Below are positions 1 to 6,138 of a stretch of 7,037 nt of DNA, piece by piece (positions within the stretch are counted from its first letter, which is position 1; each line of letters opens with the position of its first letter). The DNA is from an uncultured Collinsella sp. (GTDB taxonomy: Bacteria; Actinomycetota; Coriobacteriia; Coriobacteriales; Coriobacteriaceae). The notes below the pieces were generated by a model. The model was not told the origin of the DNA. It did not search any database and saw nothing but the letters and a program-made list of their open reading frames with translations. Both the position numbers and the translations under genes were made by a program. Location: positions 1-7,037 of the forward strand of contig CAADVA010000106.1 of the NCBI GenBank assembly GCA_900752345.1, given 5' to 3'.

Positions 1-129
1 GCCCGGGTCAGCGGCAGCGGACCCGGCGTTTCGAATCTCCGTATCGAACGCAGCGGCCTCGGGCGCGGGCGTCTGAGGAGCCGACCCTTTTGCAAAGTGA
101 GCTCCGCGCTTTGATTCTTCCTGCGGCAT
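1..129 (-). CDS. Unidentified protein, N-terminal 43 residues only (runs off the left edge)
   Basis: A reading frame opens with ATG at 129-127 and stays open for 43 codons to the window edge without a stop. It begins MPQEESKRGAHF and continues into an Ala/Pro-rich, low-complexity stretch with scattered acidic and basic residues. No hydrophobic segment, signal peptide or catalytic motif is visible, so the function is unknown. The case for a real gene is its start. The ATG lies 3 bases after the ybaK stop, and a good Shine-Dalgarno (GAGAGGA, 137-143) sits 7 bases upstream inside the end of ybaK. This spacing suggests co-transcription and perhaps translational coupling with ybaK. A disordered N-terminal linker before a domain or membrane segment beyond the edge would fit the composition, but that is inference. 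The first 26 bases are GC-rich with a short inverted repeat (3-9 with 20-26), so the edge itself may be less reliable. Confidence 0.6.
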   Translation of the reverse strand, partial: MPQEESKRGAHFAKGSAPQTPAPEAAAFDTEIRNAGSAAADPG

Positions 130-132
130 CGC

Positions 133-633
133 TCAGTCCTCTCTCGTGATCGGGGCAACCGTCGCCCCGCAAAATGCAACTAAGTCATCGGGAGCAAGCT
201 CAAGCTGATAGCCGCGCTTGCCACCCGAGATAAAAATGGTATCCCAAAGGACGCATGTCTCATCGATCAGAGTCCGGAAGCGTTTTTTCATACCGACCGG
301 ACTGCAACCGCCGCGGACATACCCCGTCGCGGCAAGCAAATCTTTGACATGCATCATGGTCAGCGACTTTTCGCCTGCGGCGCGCGCGGCGGCCTTGAGG
401 TCGAGCTCGTCGGCAACGGGAATGCAGCACACGACATGGTCGTTGGACGGCGTCGTGCAGACCAGGGTCTTAAATCCCTGACCGGGCTCCTCGCCAAGCT
501 GCTCGGAAATCGCGACGCCCAGCCCCGACGATTCGTCGTCATCGTCTTCGTACGTATGGAGAACATAGGGGATGCCGGCGCTTTCCAGCTCACGCATGGC
601 GTTGGTCTTTGGCGTCTTCACGGCCTTCGGCAT
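133..633 (-). CDS. ybaK: Cys-tRNA(Pro) deacylase, YbaK/EbsC family
   Basis: This 166-residue cytoplasmic protein belongs to the YbaK family of trans-editing enzymes. They hydrolyse Cys-tRNA(Pro), which forms when prolyl-tRNA synthetase mischarges tRNA(Pro) with cysteine. It is a single-domain protein of the usual family length (about 155-165 residues). Visible family motifs are the FKTLV segment with conserved Lys55, the segment at 104-117 containing GGCSPVGMKK, and the C-terminal SGGKRGYQLEL (136-146). Together these line the substrate pocket in known structures. An acidic run (Glu29 to Glu34) falls in a loop that is variable in the family. The ATG at 633 is preceded by AAAGGA (640-645) with a 6-base spacer, which supports this start. 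The gene lies downstream of uvrA on the same strand, but a candidate terminator separates them. It is probably transcribed together with the edge gene that starts 3 bases after its stop. The family assignment is firm. The Cys-tRNA(Pro) specificity is inferred from the YbaK subgroup rather than the ProX or YeaK editing subgroups. Confidence 0.92.
   Translation of the reverse strand: MPKAVKTPKTNAMRELESAGIPYVLHTYEDDDDESSGLGVAISEQLGEEPGQGFKTLVCTTPSNDHVVCCIPVADELDLKAAARAAGEKSLTMMHVKDLLAATGYVRGGCSPVGMKKRFRTLIDETCVLWDTIFISGGKRGYQLELAPDDLVAFCGATVAPITRED
137..143 (-). promoter_or_regulatory. Ribosome binding site of the edge gene, inside ybaK
   Basis: GAGAGGA on the minus strand lies 7 bases before the ATG at 129. 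It falls within the last codons of ybaK. It is the main evidence that the short open frame at the left edge is a real, translated gene. Confidence 0.6.
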
Positions 634-639
634 GGCATA

Positions 640-645
640 TCCTTT
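640..645 (-). promoter_or_regulatory. Ribosome binding site of ybaK
   Basis: AAAGGA on the minus strand lies 6 bases before the ATG at 633 and fixes the ybaK start. Confidence 0.7.
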
Positions 646-670
646 CCCTCATATAAGAACGCAATTTTTA

Positions 671-676
671 AGTATA
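671..676 (-). promoter_or_regulatory. Candidate -10 element for ybaK
   Basis: TATACT on the minus strand matches the TATAAT consensus at 5 of 6 positions. It lies in the AT-rich stretch between the uvrA terminator and the ybaK start, about 38 bases before the ATG. No good -35 element is visible 16-18 bases upstream, so this is only a weak candidate. Confidence 0.3.
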
Positions 677-699
677 TGTCCATTTGCGCGGCATACGCT

Positions 700-747
700 A
701 TCTCGACAAAGAGAGCGCCACCGAATCGCAAGGAATCGGCGGCGCTC
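700..747 (-). terminator. Candidate intrinsic terminator after uvrA
   Basis: Two 15-base arms (713-727 and 733-747) flank a 5-base loop. They pair at 14 of 15 positions, with one G-T wobble and one mismatch near the loop. Read on the minus strand, the stem begins 22 bases after the uvrA stop and is followed by TCTTTGT, a modest U-tract. On the plus strand the stem has no comparable tail, and no plus-strand gene ends here. It therefore most likely ends the uvrA transcript and separates it from ybaK. Confidence 0.65.
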
Positions 748-769
748 ATGTTTCAAAAACACCTATGTA

Positions 770-3646
770 TTAGGCATCGAGTTGCGCTTGACGCTCCTTA
801 TCGCGTTTGAGCAACGGCGCCAAGAACTTGCCGGTATAGCTCTGCGGGCATGCCGCAACCTGCTCTGGCGTACCCGAGACCACGACAGTTCCGCCACCGT
901 TGCCACCCTCGGGACCCATATCGATCAGACGGTCGGCGACCTTGATGACATCGAGGTTGTGCTCGATCACCAACACCGTATTGCCCGCATCGACTAGACG
1001 CTGCAACACATCAAGTAACTGGCGAACGTCCTCAAAATGAAGACCGGTCGTAGGCTCGTCCAAAATGTAGAACGTCTTGCCTGTCTGGCGACGATGAAGC
1101 TCCTTGGCGAGCTTTACGCGCTGCGCCTCACCACCCGAGAGCGTCGTGGCGGGCTGGCCCAAGCTCACATAACCTAGGCCGACGTCATACAGGGTTTGAA
1201 GCTTTCGCTTGATCTGCGGAATATTCCCAAAGAAAGCCAGTGCCTCGGCCACGCTCATGTCAAGTACGTCCGAGATAGTCTTGCCACGATAGGTAACCTC
1301 GAGCGTCTCGCGGTTATAGCGCTTGCCGCCACAAGCCTCGCAGGGAACATAAATATCGGGAAGAAAGTGCATCTCAATCTTGATCTGGCCGTCGCCCTTG
1401 CACGCCTCGCAGCGTCCGCCGCTCACATTAAAGGAGAAGCGTCCCGGCGAGTAGCCACGCGCCTTCGACTCCGGCGTGCTCGCAAACAGCGCACGCAGGT
1501 CGTCCCACAAACCAATATAGGTAGCGGGATTCGACCGCGGCGTACGGCCGATTGGCGACTGATCAATATCGATCACCTTATCGATGCACTCGATACCGTC
1601 GATTTTTTTGAACGGGCCCACGGGACGCGTAGAGCGATGGATAGCGTTGGTGAGGGCAGGCGCAATCGTATCGGTGACCAAGGAACTCTTTCCCGATCCC
1701 GATACGCCGGTTACGACGGTAAGCGTGCCAAACTCAATCTTGGCGGTAACGTTTTTGAGGTTGTTGGCACATGCTCCCGTAATCTTAAGACAGCCACGTC
1801 CGGGGTTGCGGCGTTCATTGGGAACTCGAATCATTCGCTTGCCGGTCAGATAGGCACCCGTCATTGATTCGGGGCACGCCATGATGTCAGCGGGCGTTCC
1901 CGCGGCGACCACGTGCCCGCCGTTGACGCCCGCGCCTGGCCCCATATCGATCACATAGTCGGCAGCGCGAATCGTGTCCTCATCGTGTTCAACGACGATA
2001 ACGGTGTTGCCGATATCGCGCAGGCGCTCGAGTGTCTTAATCAGCCGCTCGTTGTCGCGCTGGTGAAGACCAATAGAAGGCTCGTCCAGAATATAGAGAA
2101 CGCCCATGAGGCCCGCACCGATCTGCGTAGCCAGGCGAATGCGTTGCGCCTCACCGCCGGAAAGCGTCGCCGAAGCACGATCGAGCGTCAGATAATCAAG
2201 GCCGACATCAACCAGAAAACGCAAGCGTTCCAGGATTTCCTTGACGATACGACCGCCGATGAATTGTTGACGCTCGGTGAGCTCAAGGTCCTCAAAAAAC
2301 TCGAGCGACTCGCGGCACGACAGGCAGCAAACCTCATAAATGGACTTGCCGCCCACGGTGACGGCGAGCATCTCGGGGCGCAGGCGAGCACCATGGCAGC
2401 TCGAACACGGCTCCTCGCGAATGTACTTCTCCAGGCGCGCCTTAGTGTTCTCGTTGGTCGTCTCGGTATAGCGCTCATACAGGATATTGCGCACGCCCGA
2501 AAACTTGGTGTCCCACTGGCTGCGACGACCGTCGAGCTTTTGATAGTCCACCGAAATCTTCTTGTCGCCCATGCCATCCAAAAACGCACGATGCACCCGC
2601 GGGGGCAGGTCCTCCCATGGCGTATCGGCACTCACCTTAAAGTGTTTGCAGACCGCAGCAAAAATCTGCGGATAATAGTTGGAATTGCCGAACAGGCTGC
2701 CAAAGACTCCGTCGGCAATCGACTTTGAGGGGTCTTCAATCAGCGCCTCGGCATCGACTGTCTTTTTAAAGCCCAGGCCATCGCACTCGGGACATGCACC
2801 ATAGGGCGCGTTGAACGAGAAATCGCGCGGCTGCAGGTCGTCGATGGAATGCCCGTGCTCCGGGCACGCCAGTGCCAGCGAATACTCCAGCAGCTCGCCC
2901 TCGGTTCCCTCGGGAGCGTCGCGCTCGGGCAGCATGTACACGTTCACGTTACCGTGCGCCAGTGCCGTCGCCTGCTCAACGGACTCGGCAATGCGACCCA
3001 GGGAGTTCTCTCGAATCACGATACGGTCGACCACGACCTCAATGTCGTGTTTGAACTTCTTGTCCAGGTCGATCGGGTCGTCAAGCGAGCGCACCTCGCC
3101 GTCGACGCGCACACGGCTAAAGCCCTCCGCACGCAGGTCCTCAAACAGCTTGGCATATTCGCCCTTGCGTCCACGAACCACCGGCGCCAACACAAACGCG
3201 CGACGGCCCTCCCCCGCCGCCAGCACCTTATCGGCGACCTGATCGGTCGTCTGACGCTCAATGACACGACCGCACTCAGGACAGTGTGGCGTTCCCACGC
3301 GAGCAAACAGCAGACGCAGATAGTCGTAAATCTCGGTTACGGTGCCCACCGTCGAGCGTGGGTTTTTGGACGTCGTTTTCTGATCGATCGACACAGCCGG
3401 CGACAGGCCGTCGATCGAGTCCAGATCGGGCTTGTCCATCTGGCCCAAAAACTGACGCGCATAGCTCGAAAGGCTCTCGACGTAACGGCGCTGGCCCTCG
3501 GCATAGATGGTATCGAACGCCAGTGAGCTCTTGCCCGATCCGGAAAGACCGGTTATGACCACGAGCTGGTCACGCGGAATGGAAACGTCGATATCGCGCA
3601 GGTTATGCTCGCGCGCGCCGCGAATAACGATAGAAGAATCAGACAT
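770..3646 (-). CDS. uvrA: UvrABC excinuclease subunit A (DNA damage-recognition ATPase)
   Basis: UvrA is the cytoplasmic ABC-type ATPase dimer that scans DNA for bulky lesions and loads UvrB in nucleotide excision repair. The 958-residue product has the full family length (about 940-960) and all hallmark motifs in order. In the first half are Walker A GLSGSGKS (33-40), a CPEC pair (122-125), the CPEH/CPEC zinc-type site (Cys261, His264, Cys285, Cys288) and CSSC (414-417). These are followed by signature LSGGEAQ (495-501), Walker B with Asp521-Glu522 and switch His554. The second half has Walker A GVSGSGKS (647-654), the DNA-contacting zinc module (Cys746, Cys749, Cys769, Cys772), LSGGEAQ (836-842), Walker B with Asp863-Glu864 and His896. 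No key residue is missing and there is no frameshift. The ATG at 3646 has AAGGAG at 3652-3657. The gene appears monocistronic, with a terminator candidate behind it and a divergent gene in front. A LexA-like box lies about 61 bases upstream, in line with the SOS control of uvrA known in many bacteria. No uvrB or uvrC is in the window. Confidence 0.99.
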   Translation of the reverse strand: MSDSSIVIRGAREHNLRDIDVSIPRDQLVVITGLSGSGKSSLAFDTIYAEGQRRYVESLSSYARQFLGQMDKPDLDSIDGLSPAVSIDQKTTSKNPRSTVGTVTEIYDYLRLLFARVGTPHCPECGRVIERQTTDQVADKVLAAGEGRRAFVLAPVVRGRKGEYAKLFEDLRAEGFSRVRVDGEVRSLDDPIDLDKKFKHDIEVVVDRIVIRENSLGRIAESVEQATALAHGNVNVYMLPERDAPEGTEGELLEYSLALACPEHGHSIDDLQPRDFSFNAPYGACPECDGLGFKKTVDAEALIEDPSKSIADGVFGSLFGNSNYYPQIFAAVCKHFKVSADTPWEDLPPRVHRAFLDGMGDKKISVDYQKLDGRRSQWDTKFSGVRNILYERYTETTNENTKARLEKYIREEPCSSCHGARLRPEMLAVTVGGKSIYEVCCLSCRESLEFFEDLELTERQQFIGGRIVKEILERLRFLVDVGLDYLTLDRASATLSGGEAQRIRLATQIGAGLMGVLYILDEPSIGLHQRDNERLIKTLERLRDIGNTVIVVEHDEDTIRAADYVIDMGPGAGVNGGHVVAAGTPADIMACPESMTGAYLTGKRMIRVPNERRNPGRGCLKITGACANNLKNVTAKIEFGTLTVVTGVSGSGKSSLVTDTIAPALTNAIHRSTRPVGPFKKIDGIECIDKVIDIDQSPIGRTPRSNPATYIGLWDDLRALFASTPESKARGYSPGRFSFNVSGGRCEACKGDGQIKIEMHFLPDIYVPCEACGGKRYNRETLEVTYRGKTISDVLDMSVAEALAFFGNIPQIKRKLQTLYDVGLGYVSLGQPATTLSGGEAQRVKLAKELHRRQTGKTFYILDEPTTGLHFEDVRQLLDVLQRLVDAGNTVLVIEHNLDVIKVADRLIDMGPEGGNGGGTVVVSGTPEQVAACPQSYTGKFLAPLLKRDKERQAQLDA

Positions 3647-3651
3647 GGAAG

Positions 3652-3657
3652 CTCCTT
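3652..3657 (-). promoter_or_regulatory. Ribosome binding site of uvrA
   Basis: AAGGAG on the minus strand lies 5 bases before the uvrA ATG. It agrees with the start chosen from the family N-terminus (IVIRGAREHNL). Confidence 0.75.
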
Positions 3658-3707
3658 GCCTCCTATAACCTCAAATCACACTGTCGATGAGTTTAGCGCA
3701 CTCAACG

Positions 3708-3721
3708 CGCACAGATGTTCG
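3708..3721 (-). promoter_or_regulatory. Candidate LexA (SOS) operator upstream of uvrA
   Basis: On the plus strand the 14 bases read CGCACAGATGTTCG. The Gram-positive LexA/DinR consensus, as I recall it, is CGAACRNRYGTTYC, and the site fits 12 of 14 positions. Viewed as the palindrome CGAAC-N4-GTTCG, it has 9 of 10 core bases. It is centred about 68 bases before the uvrA ATG, where a repressor could block transcription. No confident -35/-10 pair could be assigned near it, so the site rests on the motif and its position before a classic SOS gene. Confidence 0.42.
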
Positions 3722-3790
3722 TAATACAAGATTCGCAGACCTTTTGCTTTGCGTATCGGGTGCTTTGTTTCTCGAAATGCCGTGGAAAGG

Positions 3791-3804
3791 TTAGAGTAAT
3801 CTAA
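3791..3804. repeat. Short inverted repeat upstream of the LTA-synthase-like gene
   Basis: TTAGA and TCTAA flank a 4-base spacer (GTAA), 35 bases before the ATG at 3840. It lies where a promoter or operator would be expected. The arms are short and AT-rich, so chance is a real alternative. I found no convincing -35/-10 pair for the downstream gene. Confidence 0.25.
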
Positions 3805-3827
3805 AACTGAACTTAATTTGCTGTAAC

Positions 3828-3833
3828 AGAGGA
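3828..3833 (+). promoter_or_regulatory. Ribosome binding site of the LTA-synthase-like gene
   Basis: AGAGGA lies 6 bases before the ATG at 3840. It favours this start over the in-frame ATG at codon 14, which has only a weak upstream purine stretch. Confidence 0.7.
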
Positions 3834-3839
3834 ACGTCC

Positions 3840-5993
3840 ATGACCGAAGATATCCCCCTTGAAATCACTTCGAGTGGCATGGCCAATCTGCCCATATTCA
3901 TCGCCGTCCTTATCGTGGCCGCCGTCGTCGTGCGCGTGTATTTTTCAATCAAACACAACGAAAAACCGCCCATTGCCCGCGTCTTTTGGTGCGCGATGCT
4001 CCTCATCCCGCTCGGCATGGTAGCTGCATGGATTACGAATCAATTGCTCGTAAATGAGGACTGTTCCCTATGGGTCCTTTCTTATTCGGCGCTCGGTGCT
4101 GCCGCCGTCATACTTCTTGTCGAGCCCTTGGTTTCGGGACTTATCGACCAAACCGATCTTGCGACGGGAACGGTTGCCTGTATTTGCCGCGACATCCTTG
4201 TCGTCGCCGCTGTTTCAGCGCTCTCGTTCGTTTCACTCGAAATTGCCTGCAACGAAACGTTCTATCGCATTCCCGCCAACTCATTCGGGTTTTCCGTTGG
4301 GCTGCTCGCGACGGTTCTGCTCTCCCTTTATTTGCTGGGACAGCGTCATGGAGGAGTCATGGCCCTCGTGCCCGTCGTCTGTTGTACCCTTGGCATTGCC
4401 GAGCACTTCGTCATAACGTTTAAAGGCGAGGCCATCCTGCCGAGCGACATTTTGGCATTGGGCACCGCAATGGAAGTAAGTGAGGGATATGAGTTCACCT
4501 TCACTGCAGGAATCGTAACCTCACTCGCCCTGCTGGAGATTTCCCTGGGGCTTCTTTCGCTTATCCGACCGCGAAAGCTCCGTACGCCCGCCCATGTCTT
4601 CCCCGCAATCGCCGCTAACCTCTGCGCTTTTCTGCTAGTGACCGTTGTGGGGCTCTTGGGCTTTTCCAACATCGACTTGGAGCAGTCGCTGGATTTTGGA
4701 TTTGACCGTTGGCAGCCCATCACCACGTATGCGTCTCAGGGTTTTATCACTTCGTTCACCGAAATGGTCAACGAGTTGCCCATTGAAAAGCCCGAAGACT
4801 ATACGCCCGATGAGGCGCAGAGCAGCGAGCAGGAGCGCGCCGCCGCCTGCGACAGCACGTATGGCTCGAGCGAGCAGCGCGCGGCGGCCGTTGCCCAGTT
4901 CAATGAAATCAAGCCGACGATTGTTGCCGTCATGAACGAGAGTTTTAGCGACCTTTCGTGCTTTGAGCAGCTCCAGGCGGCCGGGTACACCGGTCCCGCA
5001 TTCTACAACTCGCTTCCCGACACACTTGTTCGCGGCACCATGCTCGCTTCGGTCACCGGTGGCGGAACGGCGAACTCCGAATTCGAATTTTTGACCGGAG
5101 CGACAACGGCCTTTGTCGGATTAGGCAAAATCCCCTATCAGCTGTATCAGATGAATGGCGTCAACAGCCTGGCAAAGGACCTTAAAGAGCTCGGGTATAC
5201 CACTACCGCTATGCACCCGCAAAACCCCGTCAACTACCATCGAGATAAAATCTATCAGCAGCTGGGTTTTGGAGACTTTCTTTCAATCGGCGATTTCGAA
5301 GGTGCGCCCTATTACCATGCCGGCGTATGCGACTACGCCACCTACGACAAGATACTCGACCTGCTCAGAACCGACGAAGCCCCGCAGTTCATCTTTGACG
5401 TCACGATGCAAAATCACGGCGGCTACGACTATGGCACCGTTCCCGCCGAAGAGCTGACAAACTATTGGGTCGAGGGAGCCAGCGAGGGCGCCAATAGCGC
5501 GCTCAATACCTATCTCACCTGCATCAATGCATCCGACCGGGACCTCGAGTACTTTATCAACGAGCTCCGCAATATCGGCAGACCGGTTGTTCTTGTCTTT
5601 TTTGGCGACCATCAGCCGAGCGCCGCAACGACTCTCAACGACGAGCTGTACCCTCAGGAAGATACGGCAAGCCACGCTTTCCGTATCTATCAGTCGACCT
5701 ATTTCGTCTGGGCTAACTATGAAATCGCCGGCAATACCGAGCTCAACGTCTACGACACCGTCGGGGCAAACGAGATTGCAGCTATTACCCTTAATAAGAT
5801 CGGCGCCCCGCTCACTGACTATCAAAAGGCCCTGCTTGCAACAAGGTCAGATGTGCCCACCATCAATGTCGCCGGCTATCTTGGTGCCGACGGGCTGCGC
5901 TACGACTTGGAATCTGAAGACAGCCCATACGCCTCGACGATCGACAAGCTGCAGCGCATGCAATACCTCGAGTTCGCCAGCAAAGTTCAGTAA
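3840..5993 (+). CDS. Membrane-anchored LTA synthase family protein (sulfatase/alkaline phosphatase fold)
   Basis: This 717-residue protein belongs to the lipoteichoic acid synthase (LtaS)/sulfatase group of phosphotransferases. They move glycerol-phosphate or similar groups from lipids onto envelope polymers outside the membrane. The N-terminal part has about eight hydrophobic helices by eye (near residues 17-35, 47-70, 78-98, 114-134, 148-166, 171-191, 222-242 and 254-276). The catalytic domain follows from about 355 to 670. Residues matching the LtaS active site are Glu367 (in NESFSDL), nucleophile Thr410 (in GGGTANSEFEFLTG), Arg468, His526 (in QNHGGY) and the metal ligands Asp590-His591 (in FFGDHQPS). 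The segment KGEAILPSDIL (195-205) resembles the conserved extracytoplasmic loop of the family. An Ala/Glu/Ser-rich linker (about 318-354) joins the two halves. Canonical LtaS has five helices and about 650 residues, so this is an expanded relative. No glycolipid or teichoic acid genes adjoin it, so the substrate cannot be assigned. Phosphoglycerol transfer is the default guess, and phosphoethanolamine transfer or another use of the fold remains possible. It is divergent from uvrA and appears to be transcribed alone. Confidence 0.92.
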   Translation: MTEDIPLEITSSGMANLPIFIAVLIVAAVVVRVYFSIKHNEKPPIARVFWCAMLLIPLGMVAAWITNQLLVNEDCSLWVLSYSALGAAAVILLVEPLVSGLIDQTDLATGTVACICRDILVVAAVSALSFVSLEIACNETFYRIPANSFGFSVGLLATVLLSLYLLGQRHGGVMALVPVVCCTLGIAEHFVITFKGEAILPSDILALGTAMEVSEGYEFTFTAGIVTSLALLEISLGLLSLIRPRKLRTPAHVFPAIAANLCAFLLVTVVGLLGFSNIDLEQSLDFGFDRWQPITTYASQGFITSFTEMVNELPIEKPEDYTPDEAQSSEQERAAACDSTYGSSEQRAAAVAQFNEIKPTIVAVMNESFSDLSCFEQLQAAGYTGPAFYNSLPDTLVRGTMLASVTGGGTANSEFEFLTGATTAFVGLGKIPYQLYQMNGVNSLAKDLKELGYTTTAMHPQNPVNYHRDKIYQQLGFGDFLSIGDFEGAPYYHAGVCDYATYDKILDLLRTDEAPQFIFDVTMQNHGGYDYGTVPAEELTNYWVEGASEGANSALNTYLTCINASDRDLEYFINELRNIGRPVVLVFFGDHQPSAATTLNDELYPQEDTASHAFRIYQSTYFVWANYEIAGNTELNVYDTVGANEIAAITLNKIGAPLTDYQKALLATRSDVPTINVAGYLGADGLRYDLESEDSPYASTIDKLQRMQYLEFASKVQ

Positions 5994-6053
5994 GCCCGCC
6001 CATTCGCTTGGACCCATCGTATTGCAAGCACGCTCGGCCCAAATGCATCGCAA

Positions 6054-6083
6054 ATGACTCCCGCTCGCAAACGAGGGTACAAT
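6054..6083 (+). promoter_or_regulatory. Candidate sigma-70-type promoter of mrp
   Basis: The -10 candidate TACAAT (6078-6083) matches TATAAT at 5 of 6 positions. The -35 candidate ATGACT (6054-6059) matches TTGACA at 4 of 6, with an 18-base spacer. Transcription would start near 6090, leaving a leader of about 50 bases before the mrp ATG. No clear terminator for the preceding gene is visible in the gap, so read-through is also possible. Confidence 0.5.
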
Positions 6084-6102
6084 GACGCTCGTGTCACATC
6101 GC

Positions 6103-6116
6103 GGGGCCCCGGCCCC
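6103..6116 (+). repeat. GC-only hairpin in the mrp leader
   Basis: GGGGC and GCCCC flank a 4-base loop, ending 9 bases before the ribosome binding site. No U-tract follows, so it is not an intrinsic terminator. It could stabilise or modulate the leader, but no function is shown. Confidence 0.35.
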
Positions 6117-6125
6117 AACATATAC

Positions 6126-6132
6126 AAAGGAG
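6126..6132 (+). promoter_or_regulatory. Ribosome binding site of mrp
   Basis: AAAGGAG lies 6 bases before the ATG at 6139. It decides the start in favour of this ATG over an in-frame ATG at 6082, which lies in the promoter region, lacks a Shine-Dalgarno and would add 19 residues foreign to the family. Confidence 0.8.
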
Positions 6133-6138
6133 TCATAC

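Noticed and set aside
3..26. 7-bp inverted repeat (CCGGGTC and GACCCGG) at the left edge
   Set aside because: It is short, lies in a GC-rich coding frame and has a 10-base loop with no U-tract. It is compatible with chance, so it was noted only as a caution about edge quality.
349..997. Plus-strand frames across ybaK and the uvrA end
   Set aside because: They are antisense to ybaK and uvrA and read straight through the terminator hairpin and intergenic gap, with no motif.
1196..2728. Two long plus-strand open frames (223 and 271 codons) opposite uvrA
   Set aside because: They lie wholly antisense to a fully conserved uvrA. Their Arg/Ala/Leu-rich composition is that of a GC-rich shadow frame, and no domain is recognisable.
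2849..3526. Plus-strand frame of 225 codons antisense to the uvrA N-terminal half
   Set aside because: It overlaps the Walker A and zinc-site coding region of uvrA, has no recognisable motif, and is explained by codon bias on the other strand.
3690..3706. TGAGT and ACTCA inverted repeat between the LexA-like box and uvrA
   Set aside because: Five-base arms with a 7-base spacer are common by chance, and it matches no operator I know.
5994..6077. Possible terminator after the LTA-synthase-like gene (for example CTCG-CAAA-CGAG near 6064-6075)
   Set aside because: The stem has only 4 base pairs and no T-run follows. No other hairpin in the gap is convincing.
6082..6138. Upstream in-frame ATG as an alternative mrp start
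   Set aside because: It overlaps the candidate -10 element, lacks a Shine-Dalgarno, and adds residues not found in the family. The ATG at 6139 has an excellent ribosome binding site.
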